A DNA stretch of 7,235 nt from Paracoccaceae bacterium. GTDB lineage: Bacteria; Pseudomonadota; Alphaproteobacteria; Rhodobacterales; Rhodobacteraceae. The translations under genes and the position numbers were made by a program. This document shows positions 1 through 6,850 of this stretch, in pieces. Positions within the stretch are counted from its first letter, which is position 1. Each line of letters opens with the position of its first letter. The stretch spans positions 1 to 7,235 of the forward strand of contig JAGLUD010000406.1 of NCBI GenBank assembly GCA_023134935.1, in the 5' to 3' direction. A model generated the notes under the pieces. That model was not told the origin of the DNA. It was given only the letters and a program-made list of their open reading frames with translations, and ran no database searches.

Positions 1-89
1 ACATGCCCGTAACGGGCACGAAGGGTTTCAGCGGCGGTTTGGGCCTCGTCCGTAGAGGATGCCAGAAAGGATATATTCTTATATTTCAT
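1..89 (-). CDS. nadK: NAD kinase, N-terminal part (runs off the window start)
   Basis: Reading the minus strand from an ATG at 89-87 gives 29 uninterrupted codons beginning MKYKNISFLASSTDEAQ and continuing to ARYGHV at the window edge. This resembles the N-terminus of short alphaproteobacterial NAD kinases, where a first beta strand of the form 'F-x-A-S' is followed by an 'EAQ-x-A-x-x-x-L-x-x-x-YG' helix. NAD kinase phosphorylates NAD to NADP in the cytosol. The diagnostic GGDG motif lies beyond the window, so the call rests on the N-terminus alone, recognised from memory. Upstream of the ATG, a purine-rich stretch (AAAGGG, about 100-106 on the minus strand) sits rather far off as a ribosome binding site. 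The gene is divergent from glyA. The plus-strand reading frame over the same bases (3-227) gives a basic, featureless peptide and is treated as a shadow. Confidence 0.72.
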   Translation of the reverse strand, partial: MKYKNISFLASSTDEAQTAAETLRARYGH

Positions 90-156
90 CCCGCTAGTTT
101 CCCTTTTTCACGCAGACAACTCAAGACCAGAAACGCGCGCCTGACAGGATGTAGTA

Positions 157-180
157 TTTCCAACAGGAAACTCTCTTTCC
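157..180. promoter_or_regulatory. Alternating TTTCC/GGAAA elements in the nadK-glyA gap
   Basis: TTTCC at 157-161, GGAAA at 166-170 and TTTCC at 176-180 alternate with 4- and 5-base gaps, so the middle copy can pair with either neighbour. The first pair has the same half-site sequence and 4-base spacing as the inverted repeat at 313-328 next to the glyA promoter. A further TTTCC lies at 98-102, close to the nadK start. A regulator-binding region serving nadK, glyA or both is the simplest reading. The regulator is unknown and the role is inferred from symmetry and repetition only. Confidence 0.4.
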
Positions 181-310
181 GATCAGCTACGCAAATTCGC
201 CCCAAACCGCCCTTTGCGCTGTTTTAGCCCCTTTTCATCACGCCTTTCGCCTGCAACAACGCATCCAACTTAAAATTTGCGTCGCTTAACCAATTTTACG
301 GGTCGGTTTT

Positions 311-340
311 TTGTTTCCTATCGGAAACACGTCCTATAGA
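311..340 (+). promoter_or_regulatory. Putative glyA promoter overlapped by a perfect inverted repeat
   Basis: TTGTTT at 311-316 and TATAGA at 335-340 are separated by 18 bases and make a plausible sigma-70-type promoter. It would give an untranslated leader of roughly 27 bases before the glyA ATG at 374. The perfect inverted repeat GTTTCCTATCGGAAAC (313-328) covers part of the -35 element and half of the spacer, a position where a bound protein would be expected to block RNA polymerase. I saw no glycine or SAM riboswitch architecture in the gap, and the short leader leaves little room for one. The -35 element matches the consensus only in TTG, so the promoter call is moderate. Confidence 0.42.
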
Positions 341-373
341 AGGCCCTAAAACACGCCAACCCAGGAGATCAAG

Positions 374-1666
374 ATGACCAACGTAAAAGATGCCGGTTTC
401 TTCACAGAAAGCCTCGCCAGCCGTGATCCGGCAATTTTCGGTTCCATCACCGATGAACTCGGCCGTCAACGCGACGAGATCGAACTGATCGCCTCGGAAA
501 ACATCGTATCCGCCGCCGTGATGGAGGCCCAAGGGTCGGTGCTGACGAACAAATATGCCGAAGGCTATCCGGGCCGTCGTTACTATGGCGGTTGCCAGTT
601 CGTAGACGTGGCCGAGACCCTCGCCATTGATCGCGCCAAGGAACTGTTTGGTTGCGATTTCGTTAACGTTCAGCCCAACTCCGGCTCCCAAGCCAATCAG
701 GGTGTATTCACCGCGTTGATCAAACCGGGTGACACCATCCTTGGCATGGATCTGGCATCCGGTGGGCATTTGACGCACGGGGCGAAACCGAACCAGTCCG
801 GCAAATGGTTTAACGCCGTGCAATACGGTGTGCGCCGCGAAGACAACCTGTTGGATTACGATCAGGTAGAGGCGTTGGCAAAAGAACACAAACCCCAGTT
901 GATAATCGCCGGTGGTTCCGCCATTCCGCGCCAGATCGACTTCGCCCGCTTCCGCGAAATCGCGGATATGGTCGGCGCGTATCTTATGGTGGACATGGCC
1001 CATTTCGCAGGCCTGGTTGCGGCAGGTGAGCATCCTTCCCCATTCCCGCACGCCCACGTTGCCACAACAACGACGCATAAAACCCTGCGTGGCCCGCGCG
1101 GCGGCATGATCCTGACTAATGACGAAGCGATTGCGAAAAAGGTTAACTCCGCGATTTTCCCGGGTATACAGGGCGGCCCGCTAATGCACGTCATCGCCGC
1201 CAAAGCCGTTGCTTTCGGCGAGGCTTTGCGCCCCGAATTCAAAACCTACCAGCAACAGGTTATCGCCAACGCACAAACATTGGCCGCAACCTTGATCGAA
1301 GGCGGTCTGGACATCGTGACCGGTGGCACCGACACGCACCTTCTGTTGGTCGACCTTCGCCCCAAAGGTGTTAAGGGTAATGCCACGGAAAAAGCGTTGG
1401 GTCGTGCGCATATCACTTGTAACAAAAACGGCATTCCGTTTGACCCTGAAAAACCGTTTGTAACATCAGGTGTGCGTCTAGGCTCGCCCGCCGGAACAAC
1501 GCGTGGGTTTGGCGAAGCCGAGTTCCGCAAGATTGGTGAGCTGATCGTTAAGGTCGTGGATGGTTTGGCCGCGAATGGCGAAGAGGGCAATAATGCTGTT
1601 GAAGACGCCGTTAAAGCTGAGGTTCAGGCCCTGTGCGACGCCTTCCCGATGTACGACAACCTATAA
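374..1666 (+). CDS. glyA: Serine hydroxymethyltransferase
   Basis: This 430-residue protein is a cytosolic PLP enzyme that interconverts serine plus tetrahydrofolate with glycine plus 5,10-methylene-tetrahydrofolate, the main source of one-carbon units. The length is normal for bacterial GlyA. Visible family landmarks are [10 protein letters not shown] (37-46), [14 protein letters not shown] (60-73), the PLP-ring Asp and His in [18 protein letters not shown] (206-223), the Schiff-base lysine K236 in [14 protein letters not shown] (231-244), [11 protein letters not shown] (262-272), and the carboxylate-binding arginine R368 in [15 protein letters not shown] (364-378). The start is supported by AGGAGA at 363-368, five bases before the ATG. 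The gene is intact, is divergent from probable nadK and converges on the binding-protein gene, with a strong terminator between. The overlapping 260-codon minus-strand frame (296-1078) is an antisense shadow. Confidence 0.98.
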   Translation: MTNVKDAGFFTESLASRDPAIFGSITDELGRQRDEIELIASENIVSAAVMEAQGSVLTNKYAEGYPGRRYYGGCQFVDVAETLAIDRAKELFGCDFVNVQPNSGSQANQGVFTALIKPGDTILGMDLASGGHLTHGAKPNQSGKWFNAVQYGVRREDNLLDYDQVEALAKEHKPQLIIAGGSAIPRQIDFARFREIADMVGAYLMVDMAHFAGLVAAGEHPSPFPHAHVATTTTHKTLRGPRGGMILTNDEAIAKKVNSAIFPGIQGGPLMHVIAAKAVAFGEALRPEFKTYQQQVIANAQTLAATLIEGGLDIVTGGTDTHLLLVDLRPKGVKGNATEKALGRAHITCNKNGIPFDPEKPFVTSGVRLGSPAGTTRGFGEAEFRKIGELIVKVVDGLAANGEEGNNAVEDAVKAEVQALCDAFPMYDNL

Positions 1667-1677
1667 ACGTTACAAAC

Positions 1678-1718
1678 AAAAAGGGCGGCGTTGGAATAAT
1701 CCGACGCCGCCCTTTTTT
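1678..1718. terminator. Bidirectional Rho-independent terminator between convergent genes
   Basis: GGGCGGCGT at 1683-1691 pairs with ACGCCGCCC at 1704-1712. The stem continues inward through one T-G wobble and GGA/TCC to an ATAA tetraloop (1696-1699), a 13-pair hairpin without bulges. A run of six T follows (1713-1718) and a run of five A precedes it (1678-1682), so it can work on both strands. It begins 12 bases after the glyA stop and ends 14 bases before the stop of the convergent gene ending at 1732, so it probably terminates both. Confidence 0.94.
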
Positions 1719-1731
1719 GTGGGGTGTTGCG

Positions 1732-3330
1732 TTATTTACCCTCGCGCACCCAGATTTCGACACGGCGGTTAACCGAGCGTCCCGCGAAGGAATCGTTACA
1801 GCCTTGTGGCGAAACTTCCCCGAAACCTTCAACAACGAATGAATAATTTCCGGCGTTCTCTCCAAGTGCTGCCTGAAGTTCATCCAGAACCTGTTGAGCG
1901 CGGCGGCGTGATAGGGATGCGTTCTGCGCCGCAGCCCCTGCTGCGTCCGAGAAGCCCGCGATCAAGAACTCACGCCCTGCAAAATCATTGTTGAGAAGAT
2001 ATGCCGCCAAGCGTGGAATATCGCCACGCGCCTGCGCGTCCAGCTCTACTGCGTTCGGTTTGAATCGGAAGGTTGATGAAAGTCGGATACTGCCACTCAA
2101 TTTCGAAACCATGCTGCGGATACTGGCAGGTGAAACATCGCCCGGATCAGCAATCATCGTGTTAACCAGACGTTGACCTTGCACCTCGATCGGTAGTGCC
2201 GTGATCGACTGGCTTACGAAGCCTGAACCTTCTGCTGCATTTTGTCCTGCATCGCTTTTCACGAACTGCAAGAAGCCCAGCGCCTTGTCGGCTTTCTCTT
2301 TCGGGATATCCCCAAACATCCGGTTGGTCGTATAAAGATATACGCGCCGCGCAAGTGGGTATTCGCCGGTTTTCACGGTAAATTCGGATGGATTCGAAAT
2401 AAATCCACAAGTTCCGCGCAATGGAACAGCGCGCGTATCTTGCTGATATGCGATACTGGTGAACCCAATCCCGTTGGGGTCATTCGTCACTGCGCGTACC
2501 AGGCTGATATCATCGGTAAACGTGGTTGATTGGCTGGAAAAACCAGCGTTATCCGGGGCCAGAACCACCGCGGAAAAATCGCTGGCGCTGCCAGATGCAT
2601 CATCGCGGCGATACACATTAATCCGCGCATCGTTTCCGCCAAGTTCCGACCAATTCGATATCCGCCCCGAGAAAATCTGGGCAAGCTCGTCCATGCTTAA
2701 CGTCGCAATGGTGTTCTCCGGTGGTACGATAATCACCAAACCGTCAAGGGCGGCCACAATCTGATAGGTTTGATCCGACAAATCCCCAAGCTCGGCGGCA
2801 TTGAATGCACCAAGCTCAGCCGACGTGATAGCACGCGATGACAATGCAATCTCAGAATCGCCGCTCAACAACGCTTCAAATGCCGCCTTCGAGCCGAGTG
2901 TGTGGATCTCCACATCGGCAAAAACCTCGCCGTTAGGCGTGGAAAACAAGTAGGGTTGCACGGGCACATCGCCAGCGACCGTCGCCTCGCCCGTCCCTAG
3001 TGCCAAACCGTAGGAGCCACTAAAATCTTGAAAAAGGCTGGGGATCAATACCTGCGCCAACGTACTTGAGCCAGCCAAGCGAAAGTCCGAGTTGATAAGT
3101 TCTGGGCAAGCTTCGCCTTCGCAGGTGACCTCGTCAACCGAGACTTCCAACTGCCCCAACATGACTTCTAACACGTAGAATTCACCGTCGAACGCCAATA
3201 GTTCACCGTGCATGGCAATACTGCCATCCAGAGACCGCAGCGTCACCTGTCCGGCATTCGCAACGGGTACTGTCAGGCAAAATGCCAGTAACATCCCAAG
3301 AAACGGTATCGTATGGAGCCTCAAACTCAT
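1732..3330 (-). CDS. Periplasmic PstS-like solute-binding protein fused to an OmpA peptidoglycan-binding domain
   Basis: The 532-residue product starts with a clear Sec signal peptide (hydrophobic core about 8-22, likely cleavage after ANA at 26). Residues about 27-80 form a small strand-rich segment (SLDGSIAMHGELLAFDGEF) with two close cysteines, C70 and C75. Residues about 84-375 look like a PstS-type (PBP-like) binding domain: LAGSSTLAQ, LSSRAIT, LVIIVPPENTIATLSMDELAQIF at 198-220, and a DDASGSASDF loop at 243-252. Residues about 415-530 are an OmpA C-terminal domain ending in GRSVNRRVEIWV. D462 and R477 have the 15-residue spacing of the Asp and Arg that bind diaminopimelate in E. coli OmpA. 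This implies a periplasmic protein tethered non-covalently to peptidoglycan. Phosphate is the ligand suggested by the family, but it is not shown. No pstC, pstA or pstB is adjacent. GGAAAG shortly before the ATG serves as the ribosome binding site. I recall such fusions being annotated in Rhodobacterales. Confidence 0.88.
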   Translation of the reverse strand: MSLRLHTIPFLGMLLAFCLTVPVANAGQVTLRSLDGSIAMHGELLAFDGEFYVLEVMLGQLEVSVDEVTCEGEACPELINSDFRLAGSSTLAQVLIPSLFQDFSGSYGLALGTGEATVAGDVPVQPYLFSTPNGEVFADVEIHTLGSKAAFEALLSGDSEIALSSRAITSAELGAFNAAELGDLSDQTYQIVAALDGLVIIVPPENTIATLSMDELAQIFSGRISNWSELGGNDARINVYRRDDASGSASDFSAVVLAPDNAGFSSQSTTFTDDISLVRAVTNDPNGIGFTSIAYQQDTRAVPLRGTCGFISNPSEFTVKTGEYPLARRVYLYTTNRMFGDIPKEKADKALGFLQFVKSDAGQNAAEGSGFVSQSITALPIEVQGQRLVNTMIADPGDVSPASIRSMVSKLSGSIRLSSTFRFKPNAVELDAQARGDIPRLAAYLLNNDFAGREFLIAGFSDAAGAAAQNASLSRRRAQQVLDELQAALGENAGNYSFVVEGFGEVSPQGCNDSFAGRSVNRRVEIWVREGK

Positions 3331-3516
3331 TCGTCTTTCCTTCTTGCAGTTCTATTGCCGCGAAGAGTTTTATCTCATGAGAATGTGCGTATTGTTAGGC
3401 TGCTTTCACAGAGATACTCTCCGGAACTATTACGCGGCGGAGATTACGGGTTTATTAAATGATATCCAACTTAATTCGGAAAATTTATGAATAATAATCT
3501 TCAATCGAAGTCGTGG

Positions 3517-3545
3517 TTACGCTGGCTTAAGTGAATTCAGCGTAA
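3517..3545 (-). terminator. Hairpin directly after the GST gene, possible weak terminator
   Basis: TTACGCTG (3517-3524) and CAGCGTAA (3538-3545) form a perfect 8-pair stem with a 13-base loop, starting one base past the GST stop codon (3547-3549). No T-run follows on the minus strand, only an AT-rich stretch further on, so it is not a canonical intrinsic terminator. It may instead protect the 3' end of the tetR-GST transcript. The rest of the 216-bp gap (3331-3546) should hold the promoter of the binding-protein gene. I see no convincing -35/-10 pair and no Pho-box-like repeat there, only a 10-bp palindrome TCTCATGAGA at 3373-3382. Confidence 0.35.
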
Positions 3546-3546
3546 T

Positions 3547-4200
3547 TCAATCGGTAATGCCATAAAATTTACTCTGATATATCGCTGTTTTACCGTTCGG
3601 CATTAACGCTTTAATAAAGGCATCCCGCGCTTGGAGCCGCTTCATCCACTCAGACAAAGCCTCGAATTGCCCAATTTTAATAAAGTGTTGCGCAATATAA
3701 ACTGAATATCCGACCGATATGTCAACCGCGCTGAAATCCGCCAGCAAGAAATCCCGATCTTGCAGATGCGCGTCCAGCACTTCCAACGCCTTTTCCAGCC
3801 GCCGCGCTTCCAGTTTCATCAACAGCTGCGATCGGTCTTTGTCGTCATAAATCACAATATGCTGCTGCGTCAGGGTTGCGCCATGCACCGCAACTGTCTC
3901 GGCGTAATGCAGCCATTGCAACCACTCCATCCGCTCCGGATCGCCGGGTTTACGCCCAAGTGGAGAGTCATATGCCTCACACAAGTATTCCGTAATTGCA
4001 CCCGTTTCGAACAGTACTTTACCGTCGATTTCCATCGCTGGCACCCGCCCTAACGGGTGCTTGGCCAAATAGGCCTCGCTTCGCAATTCCTTGCCAAAAT
4101 CATGCATGACCAGCGTGAAGGGTATATCCATTTCGTACAACAACCAAAGACTGCGAACGGATCGCGCCTGATGGCAGTGGTGCAGAACTATTTCGCTCAA
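3547..4200 (-). CDS. Glutathione S-transferase family protein
   Basis: The product is a 217-residue protein of normal length for cytosolic bacterial GSTs. The N-terminal thioredoxin-fold domain (about 1-78) contains HPLGRVPAMEIDGKVLFETGAITEYL (read from 48 onward), with the cis-proline P54 and the E66-T67 pair equivalent to the E/S-S motif that holds the gamma-glutamyl group of glutathione. The all-helical C-terminal domain (about 88-205) contains the usual Leu-Ala-Asp-Phe-Ser-x-x-Asp segment, with an N-capping box S157-D160. The catalytic residue is unclear: the first loop offers C9, S14 and R16. The substrate cannot be told from sequence. The start is a TTG at 4200-4198 that overlaps the TGA stop of the TetR gene by four bases. 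The next in-frame ATG is codon 24 and would delete the first beta strand, so TTG is preferred, with AGGGA about nine bases upstream. The pair is almost certainly one transcript. Confidence 0.88.
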   Translation of the reverse strand: MSEIVLHHCHQARSVRSLWLLYEMDIPFTLVMHDFGKELRSEAYLAKHPLGRVPAMEIDGKVLFETGAITEYLCEAYDSPLGRKPGDPERMEWLQWLHYAETVAVHGATLTQQHIVIYDDKDRSQLLMKLEARRLEKALEVLDAHLQDRDFLLADFSAVDISVGYSVYIAQHFIKIGQFEALSEWMKRLQARDAFIKALMPNGKTAIYQSKFYGITD

Positions 4201-4796
4201 CGTTTGGTCCCTGCGGCAGACATCACCAGATCAAGGTATATTTCCTCGACCATATCGAGCGACAGGCGCCCCTCGTCGCGATACCACGTGTTCATACCTG
4301 TCAGCATGGCGATAAGCGCGAAGGTCGCCACTCTGGTGTCCACAAACTTGAAAGTCCCGTCGGCTTGCCCGTCCCTAAGAATTTTATGCAAAATATCTTC
4401 GTATTTGCTGCGAGCAGTCTGGATTACCTTGGAGTTTTCAGGGTTAAGGTTTCGCAACTCCATGTAGGAAATGAACACCTCGTCCGCGCGGGGAAGGTGA
4501 AACCGAATGTGGAACCGTACAAAGCATTCCAACTGGTCAATCGGGGCGATCGCATGGGGCGTCGTGCGCCCCTCCCATGCTTGCAGAAGGTCCTGCATGT
4601 GTTGATCCATAAGGTCGAACAACAGTGTCTGTTTGTCAGCCGTATAAAGGTAAAGCGCCCCAGCCTGCACACCAACTTCACGCGCGATTTGGCGCATGGA
4701 AACTGCGGCGTAACCATTCTTAGCGAACAAAACCGTCGCGGCTTCGCGAAGCTGTTTTGCCGTCTTTTCCCCGTTGGAGCCCGATTTTCTGGCCAT
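4197..4796 (-). CDS. TetR/AcrR-family transcriptional regulator
   Basis: I choose the ATG at 4796-4794, giving 199 residues starting MARKSGSNGEKTAKQ, because AGGGA lies seven bases upstream and the DNA-binding domain then starts at the usual distance from the N-terminus. A longer frame opening at 4871 would add 25 residues unlike the family and would place the palindrome at 4827-4840 inside the coding region. Helix-turn-helix residues are at about 33-52 (SMRQIAREVGVQAGALYLYT), preceded by AATVLFAKNGY. The ligand-binding half is helical; its end (ALIAMLTGMNTWYRDEGRLS, 160-179) resembles TetR C-terminal domains found in regulators of fatty-acid or acyl-CoA metabolism. That resemblance is from memory, and the ligand is unknown. 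TetR proteins are usually dimeric repressors released by a small ligand. The likely targets are its own promoter and the coupled GST gene. Confidence 0.93.
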   Translation of the reverse strand: MARKSGSNGEKTAKQLREAATVLFAKNGYAAVSMRQIAREVGVQAGALYLYTADKQTLLFDLMDQHMQDLLQAWEGRTTPHAIAPIDQLECFVRFHIRFHLPRADEVFISYMELRNLNPENSKVIQTARSKYEDILHKILRDGQADGTFKFVDTRVATFALIAMLTGMNTWYRDEGRLSLDMVEEIYLDLVMSAAGTKR

Positions 4797-4826
4797 TACT
4801 ATCCCTGCCTTTTCAGGCACGCTAAC

Positions 4827-4840
4827 TGAACGATCGTTCA
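4827..4840. promoter_or_regulatory. Perfect palindrome, candidate TetR operator
   Basis: TGAACGATCGTTCA is a perfect 14-bp palindrome centred about 37 bases upstream of the preferred TetR start codon. Its size, symmetry and place fit an autoregulatory site for a TetR dimer. Its GAACG-N2-CGTTC core resembles operators I associate with TetR regulators of acyl-CoA metabolism, though this is recollection, not a search result. I could not place a convincing -35/-10 pair beside it. Confidence 0.62.
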
Positions 4841-4866
4841 AATGAAAGAGGGAACAGAAATCTTGC

Positions 4867-4896
4867 GTCATTAAACCGGTTTAATGGTTTAATGAC
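4867..4896. repeat. Inverted and direct repeat of GGTTTAAT between phaC and the TetR gene
   Basis: GTCATTAAACC (4867-4877) pairs with GGTTTAATGAC (4886-4896) around the 8-base loop GGTTTAAT, which itself repeats the start of the right arm. As a result 4869-4886 is also a perfect 18-bp palindrome, CATTAAACCGGTTTAATG. It lies 32 bases after the phaC stop. It could end the phaC transcript, although no T-run follows on the minus strand and the stem is AT-rich. It could equally be a second regulator site upstream of the TetR gene. Confidence 0.5.
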
Positions 4897-4928
4897 CGTG
4901 CCAGTTACGCAGGCAACGAACCTTCGGT

Positions 4929-6749
4929 TTATCGCTGATCAAACCTCAGTTTCACGAACGCACCGGGCGCATCTTCCAGCACACCACCAACAGCGCCAGC
5001 CACCCGCGCCGGAACCTTCTTGCCAGACTTGCGCTTCAGCCATTTATCCCAATCCAGCCACCAACTGCCCGCGCTCTCCGCCGCGCCTTCAAGCCAGCCC
5101 TCAAGTGTCTCGGACGACATATCTGTATTCGTCCAATACTGGTACTTTCCTGCCGCCGGAGGGTTCACCACCCCCGCAATGTGACCCGACCCTGCCAGCA
5201 CGAACCGCACATCTGCTTTCGGCATTTCACGCGCTCCACCATAAACCGAGGCCGCTGGCGCAATATGATCTTCCTTTGCCGCAACATGGTAAACAGGCAC
5301 GGAAATATCACCCAATCGAACGGGTTTGCCGTCAATCTCTAACAAATTCTTCACCAGCTTGTTCTGCGTATAAAACTGATCCAGATAAAAATGATGCACT
5401 TTGGCGGGCATCGCCGTGGAATCCGCATTCCAATACAGCAAATCAAACGGAACGGGCGCCTTACCAAGCATATAATTGCTAACCACATACGACCAAATCA
5501 GATCACCAGAGCGCAGCATGTTGAAAGCCGAGGCCATGGTTTGCGCGGGTAAATACCCCTTCTCCATCTGCTCATCAACCATCGCGATGGTTTTGTCGTC
5601 AACGAAAACCTGCAACTCGCCCGCGTCCTCGAAATCCACCAACGAGGTGAAAAACGTACTCGAAGCTATCCGCTTGTCGCCATCGCGATTAAGCACCGCG
5701 GTCAAAGTCGCCGCCATCGTGCCGCCAATGCAGTAACTGGCGATATGCGTCTGCTTTTGCCCGGTTTCGGACAGCACGCGATCAATCGCATCGGACGCGC
5801 CTTGCATGTAGGATGCCCACGTCTCGTCCTTCTGGGCCTCATCAGGGTTTACCCATGAAATGATGAACACGGTATAGCCTTGCTCGACCAACCACTTCAT
5901 CATCGACTTCTTCTCATTCAGGTCGAGGACATAATATTTGTTAATCCAAGGCGGGATCATCAGCAGCGGTTTGGAATATGCCTCCTCCGTCAAAGGCGAA
6001 TACTGGATCAACTGCAGTATGTTGTTCTGCCAGATCACCTCGCCTTCAGTCATCGCCATATTGCGGCCAACCTCGAAGGCGTCCATGTCAGTCTGACGGA
6101 TCAGCAACTTACCCTTGCCGCGTTCCATATCGGCCAACATCATCTTGAGGCCACGAACCAGGTTCTGCCCCTTCTCCGCCGCGGTTGCCTCCAACACCTC
6201 TGGATTTAGCGCCGCGAAGTTCGCAGGGCTCATCGCTTCGACAAAGTTACGTGCGTAGAACTCAGCTTTCTTGCGGTCCTTAGGGTCCATATCCGCTTCG
6301 TGCACCGTATTTTGCACCCAGCCGGACGCCAACAAATAGGACTGCTTGATATACTCGAACACCGCATTTTCAGACCAATCGTCATGCTTGAAACGCTTAC
6401 CTTCGGCGGGCAGGTCCGGCATCTCGACCTCGGTCGCGGCCTCGTCGCCGCCCATCCATTTCATCATGGCGTGTTGCCAAAGGTGGCCCTGTGCCTCCCA
6501 ATACTTTTGAGTAGATTCAGCCAACTTCTGCGGGTCAGACCACAATGCCGTCATCAATTCCGTAAAGGCAGGCATGGTATTCATGGGGTCGGGATTCGTC
6601 GAATGGTGCTCGTCCGCCTCTGCTTCCAGAAACTTTTCCAAGATTTCCTGCGAAATCTCGAAAACCTCGTGCATGTTGCCGGCAAATTCCTGACGATCCT
6701 CGATGATATGCTCAAAGTCGGCGCCATCGGGCAAAGTTTTGTCACTCAT
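4929..6749 (-). CDS. phaC: Class I poly(3-hydroxyalkanoate) synthase
   Basis: This 606-residue enzyme polymerises (R)-3-hydroxyacyl-CoA, typically 3-hydroxybutyryl-CoA, into PHA on the surface of storage granules, releasing CoA. The length fits class I synthases, which work without a PhaE or PhaR subunit. The N-terminal domain (about 60-250) contains PAFTELMTALWSDPQKL and the NPEVL region typical of PhaC. The alpha/beta-hydrolase domain (about 255-560) carries the lipase-like box SYCIGG with catalytic C340, D494 in AAKEDHIAP, and H523 in GSGHIAGVVNPP, spaced like the C/D/H triad of Cupriavidus PhaC. PPWINKYYVLDL (266-277) and LLYWNADSTAMP (437-448) are further family signatures. The acidic first 55 residues are probably flexible. 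AAGGGA lies about ten bases before the ATG. No phaP, phaR or phaZ neighbours are in the window, unlike the usual cluster. Confidence 0.97.
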   Translation of the reverse strand: MSDKTLPDGADFEHIIEDRQEFAGNMHEVFEISQEILEKFLEAEADEHHSTNPDPMNTMPAFTELMTALWSDPQKLAESTQKYWEAQGHLWQHAMMKWMGGDEAATEVEMPDLPAEGKRFKHDDWSENAVFEYIKQSYLLASGWVQNTVHEADMDPKDRKKAEFYARNFVEAMSPANFAALNPEVLEATAAEKGQNLVRGLKMMLADMERGKGKLLIRQTDMDAFEVGRNMAMTEGEVIWQNNILQLIQYSPLTEEAYSKPLLMIPPWINKYYVLDLNEKKSMMKWLVEQGYTVFIISWVNPDEAQKDETWASYMQGASDAIDRVLSETGQKQTHIASYCIGGTMAATLTAVLNRDGDKRIASSTFFTSLVDFEDAGELQVFVDDKTIAMVDEQMEKGYLPAQTMASAFNMLRSGDLIWSYVVSNYMLGKAPVPFDLLYWNADSTAMPAKVHHFYLDQFYTQNKLVKNLLEIDGKPVRLGDISVPVYHVAAKEDHIAPAASVYGGAREMPKADVRFVLAGSGHIAGVVNPPAAGKYQYWTNTDMSSETLEGWLEGAAESAGSWWLDWDKWLKRKSGKKVPARVAGAVGGVLEDAPGAFVKLRFDQR

Positions 6750-6804
6750 AGCTCAATTCCCTTTCGCCCACCTTGCTTGCGGGCGCTTCCAGCGTTAACT
6801 ATGG

Positions 6805-6832
6805 CGTATATTGTCGGAAAATTCCAAGACAA
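6805..6832 (-). promoter_or_regulatory. Putative phaC promoter with overlapping imperfect palindrome
   Basis: On the minus strand TTGTCT (6832-6827) and TATACG (6810-6805) are 16 bases apart, each matching four of six consensus bases. This would give a leader of about 48 bases before phaC. TTGTC at 6811-6815 and GACAA at 6828-6832 form an inverted repeat around GGAA/TTCC (6816-6819 and 6822-6825), whose centre is shifted by one base. A repressor bound there would cover the -35 element and spacer. The divergent 101-bp gap (6750-6850) contains no CTGC-N3-GCAG site of the kind described for PhaR in Paracoccus and Rhodobacter. Confidence 0.38.
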
Positions 6833-6850
6833 CTTTGCAACGGGCCATAA

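Noticed and set aside
3..227. 74-codon plus-strand frame at the window start
   Set aside because: Overlaps the probable nadK start on the other strand, has no ribosome binding site in view and translates to a featureless basic peptide.
90..373. Possible glycine or SAM riboswitch upstream of glyA
   Set aside because: The conserved cores of these riboswitches were not recognisable and the likely transcript leader is only about 27 bases.
296..1078. 260-codon open frame on the minus strand opposite glyA
   Set aside because: It lies almost wholly antisense to an unmistakable glyA, has no family-like motifs and covers the glyA promoter; long antisense frames are common opposite such genes.
3212..3490. 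92-codon plus-strand frame across the start of the binding-protein gene
   Set aside because: Antisense to the signal-peptide region and extends into the AT-rich gap; no ribosome binding site or motif.
3331..3546. Pho box upstream of the PstS-like gene
   Set aside because: No tandem CTGTCAT-like repeats could be found on either strand, so PhoB control is not supported by the sequence.
4892..5482. 196-codon plus-strand frame opposite the end of phaC
   Set aside because: Composition rich in Pro, Ser, Thr and His is typical of an antisense frame, and phaC on the other strand is secure.
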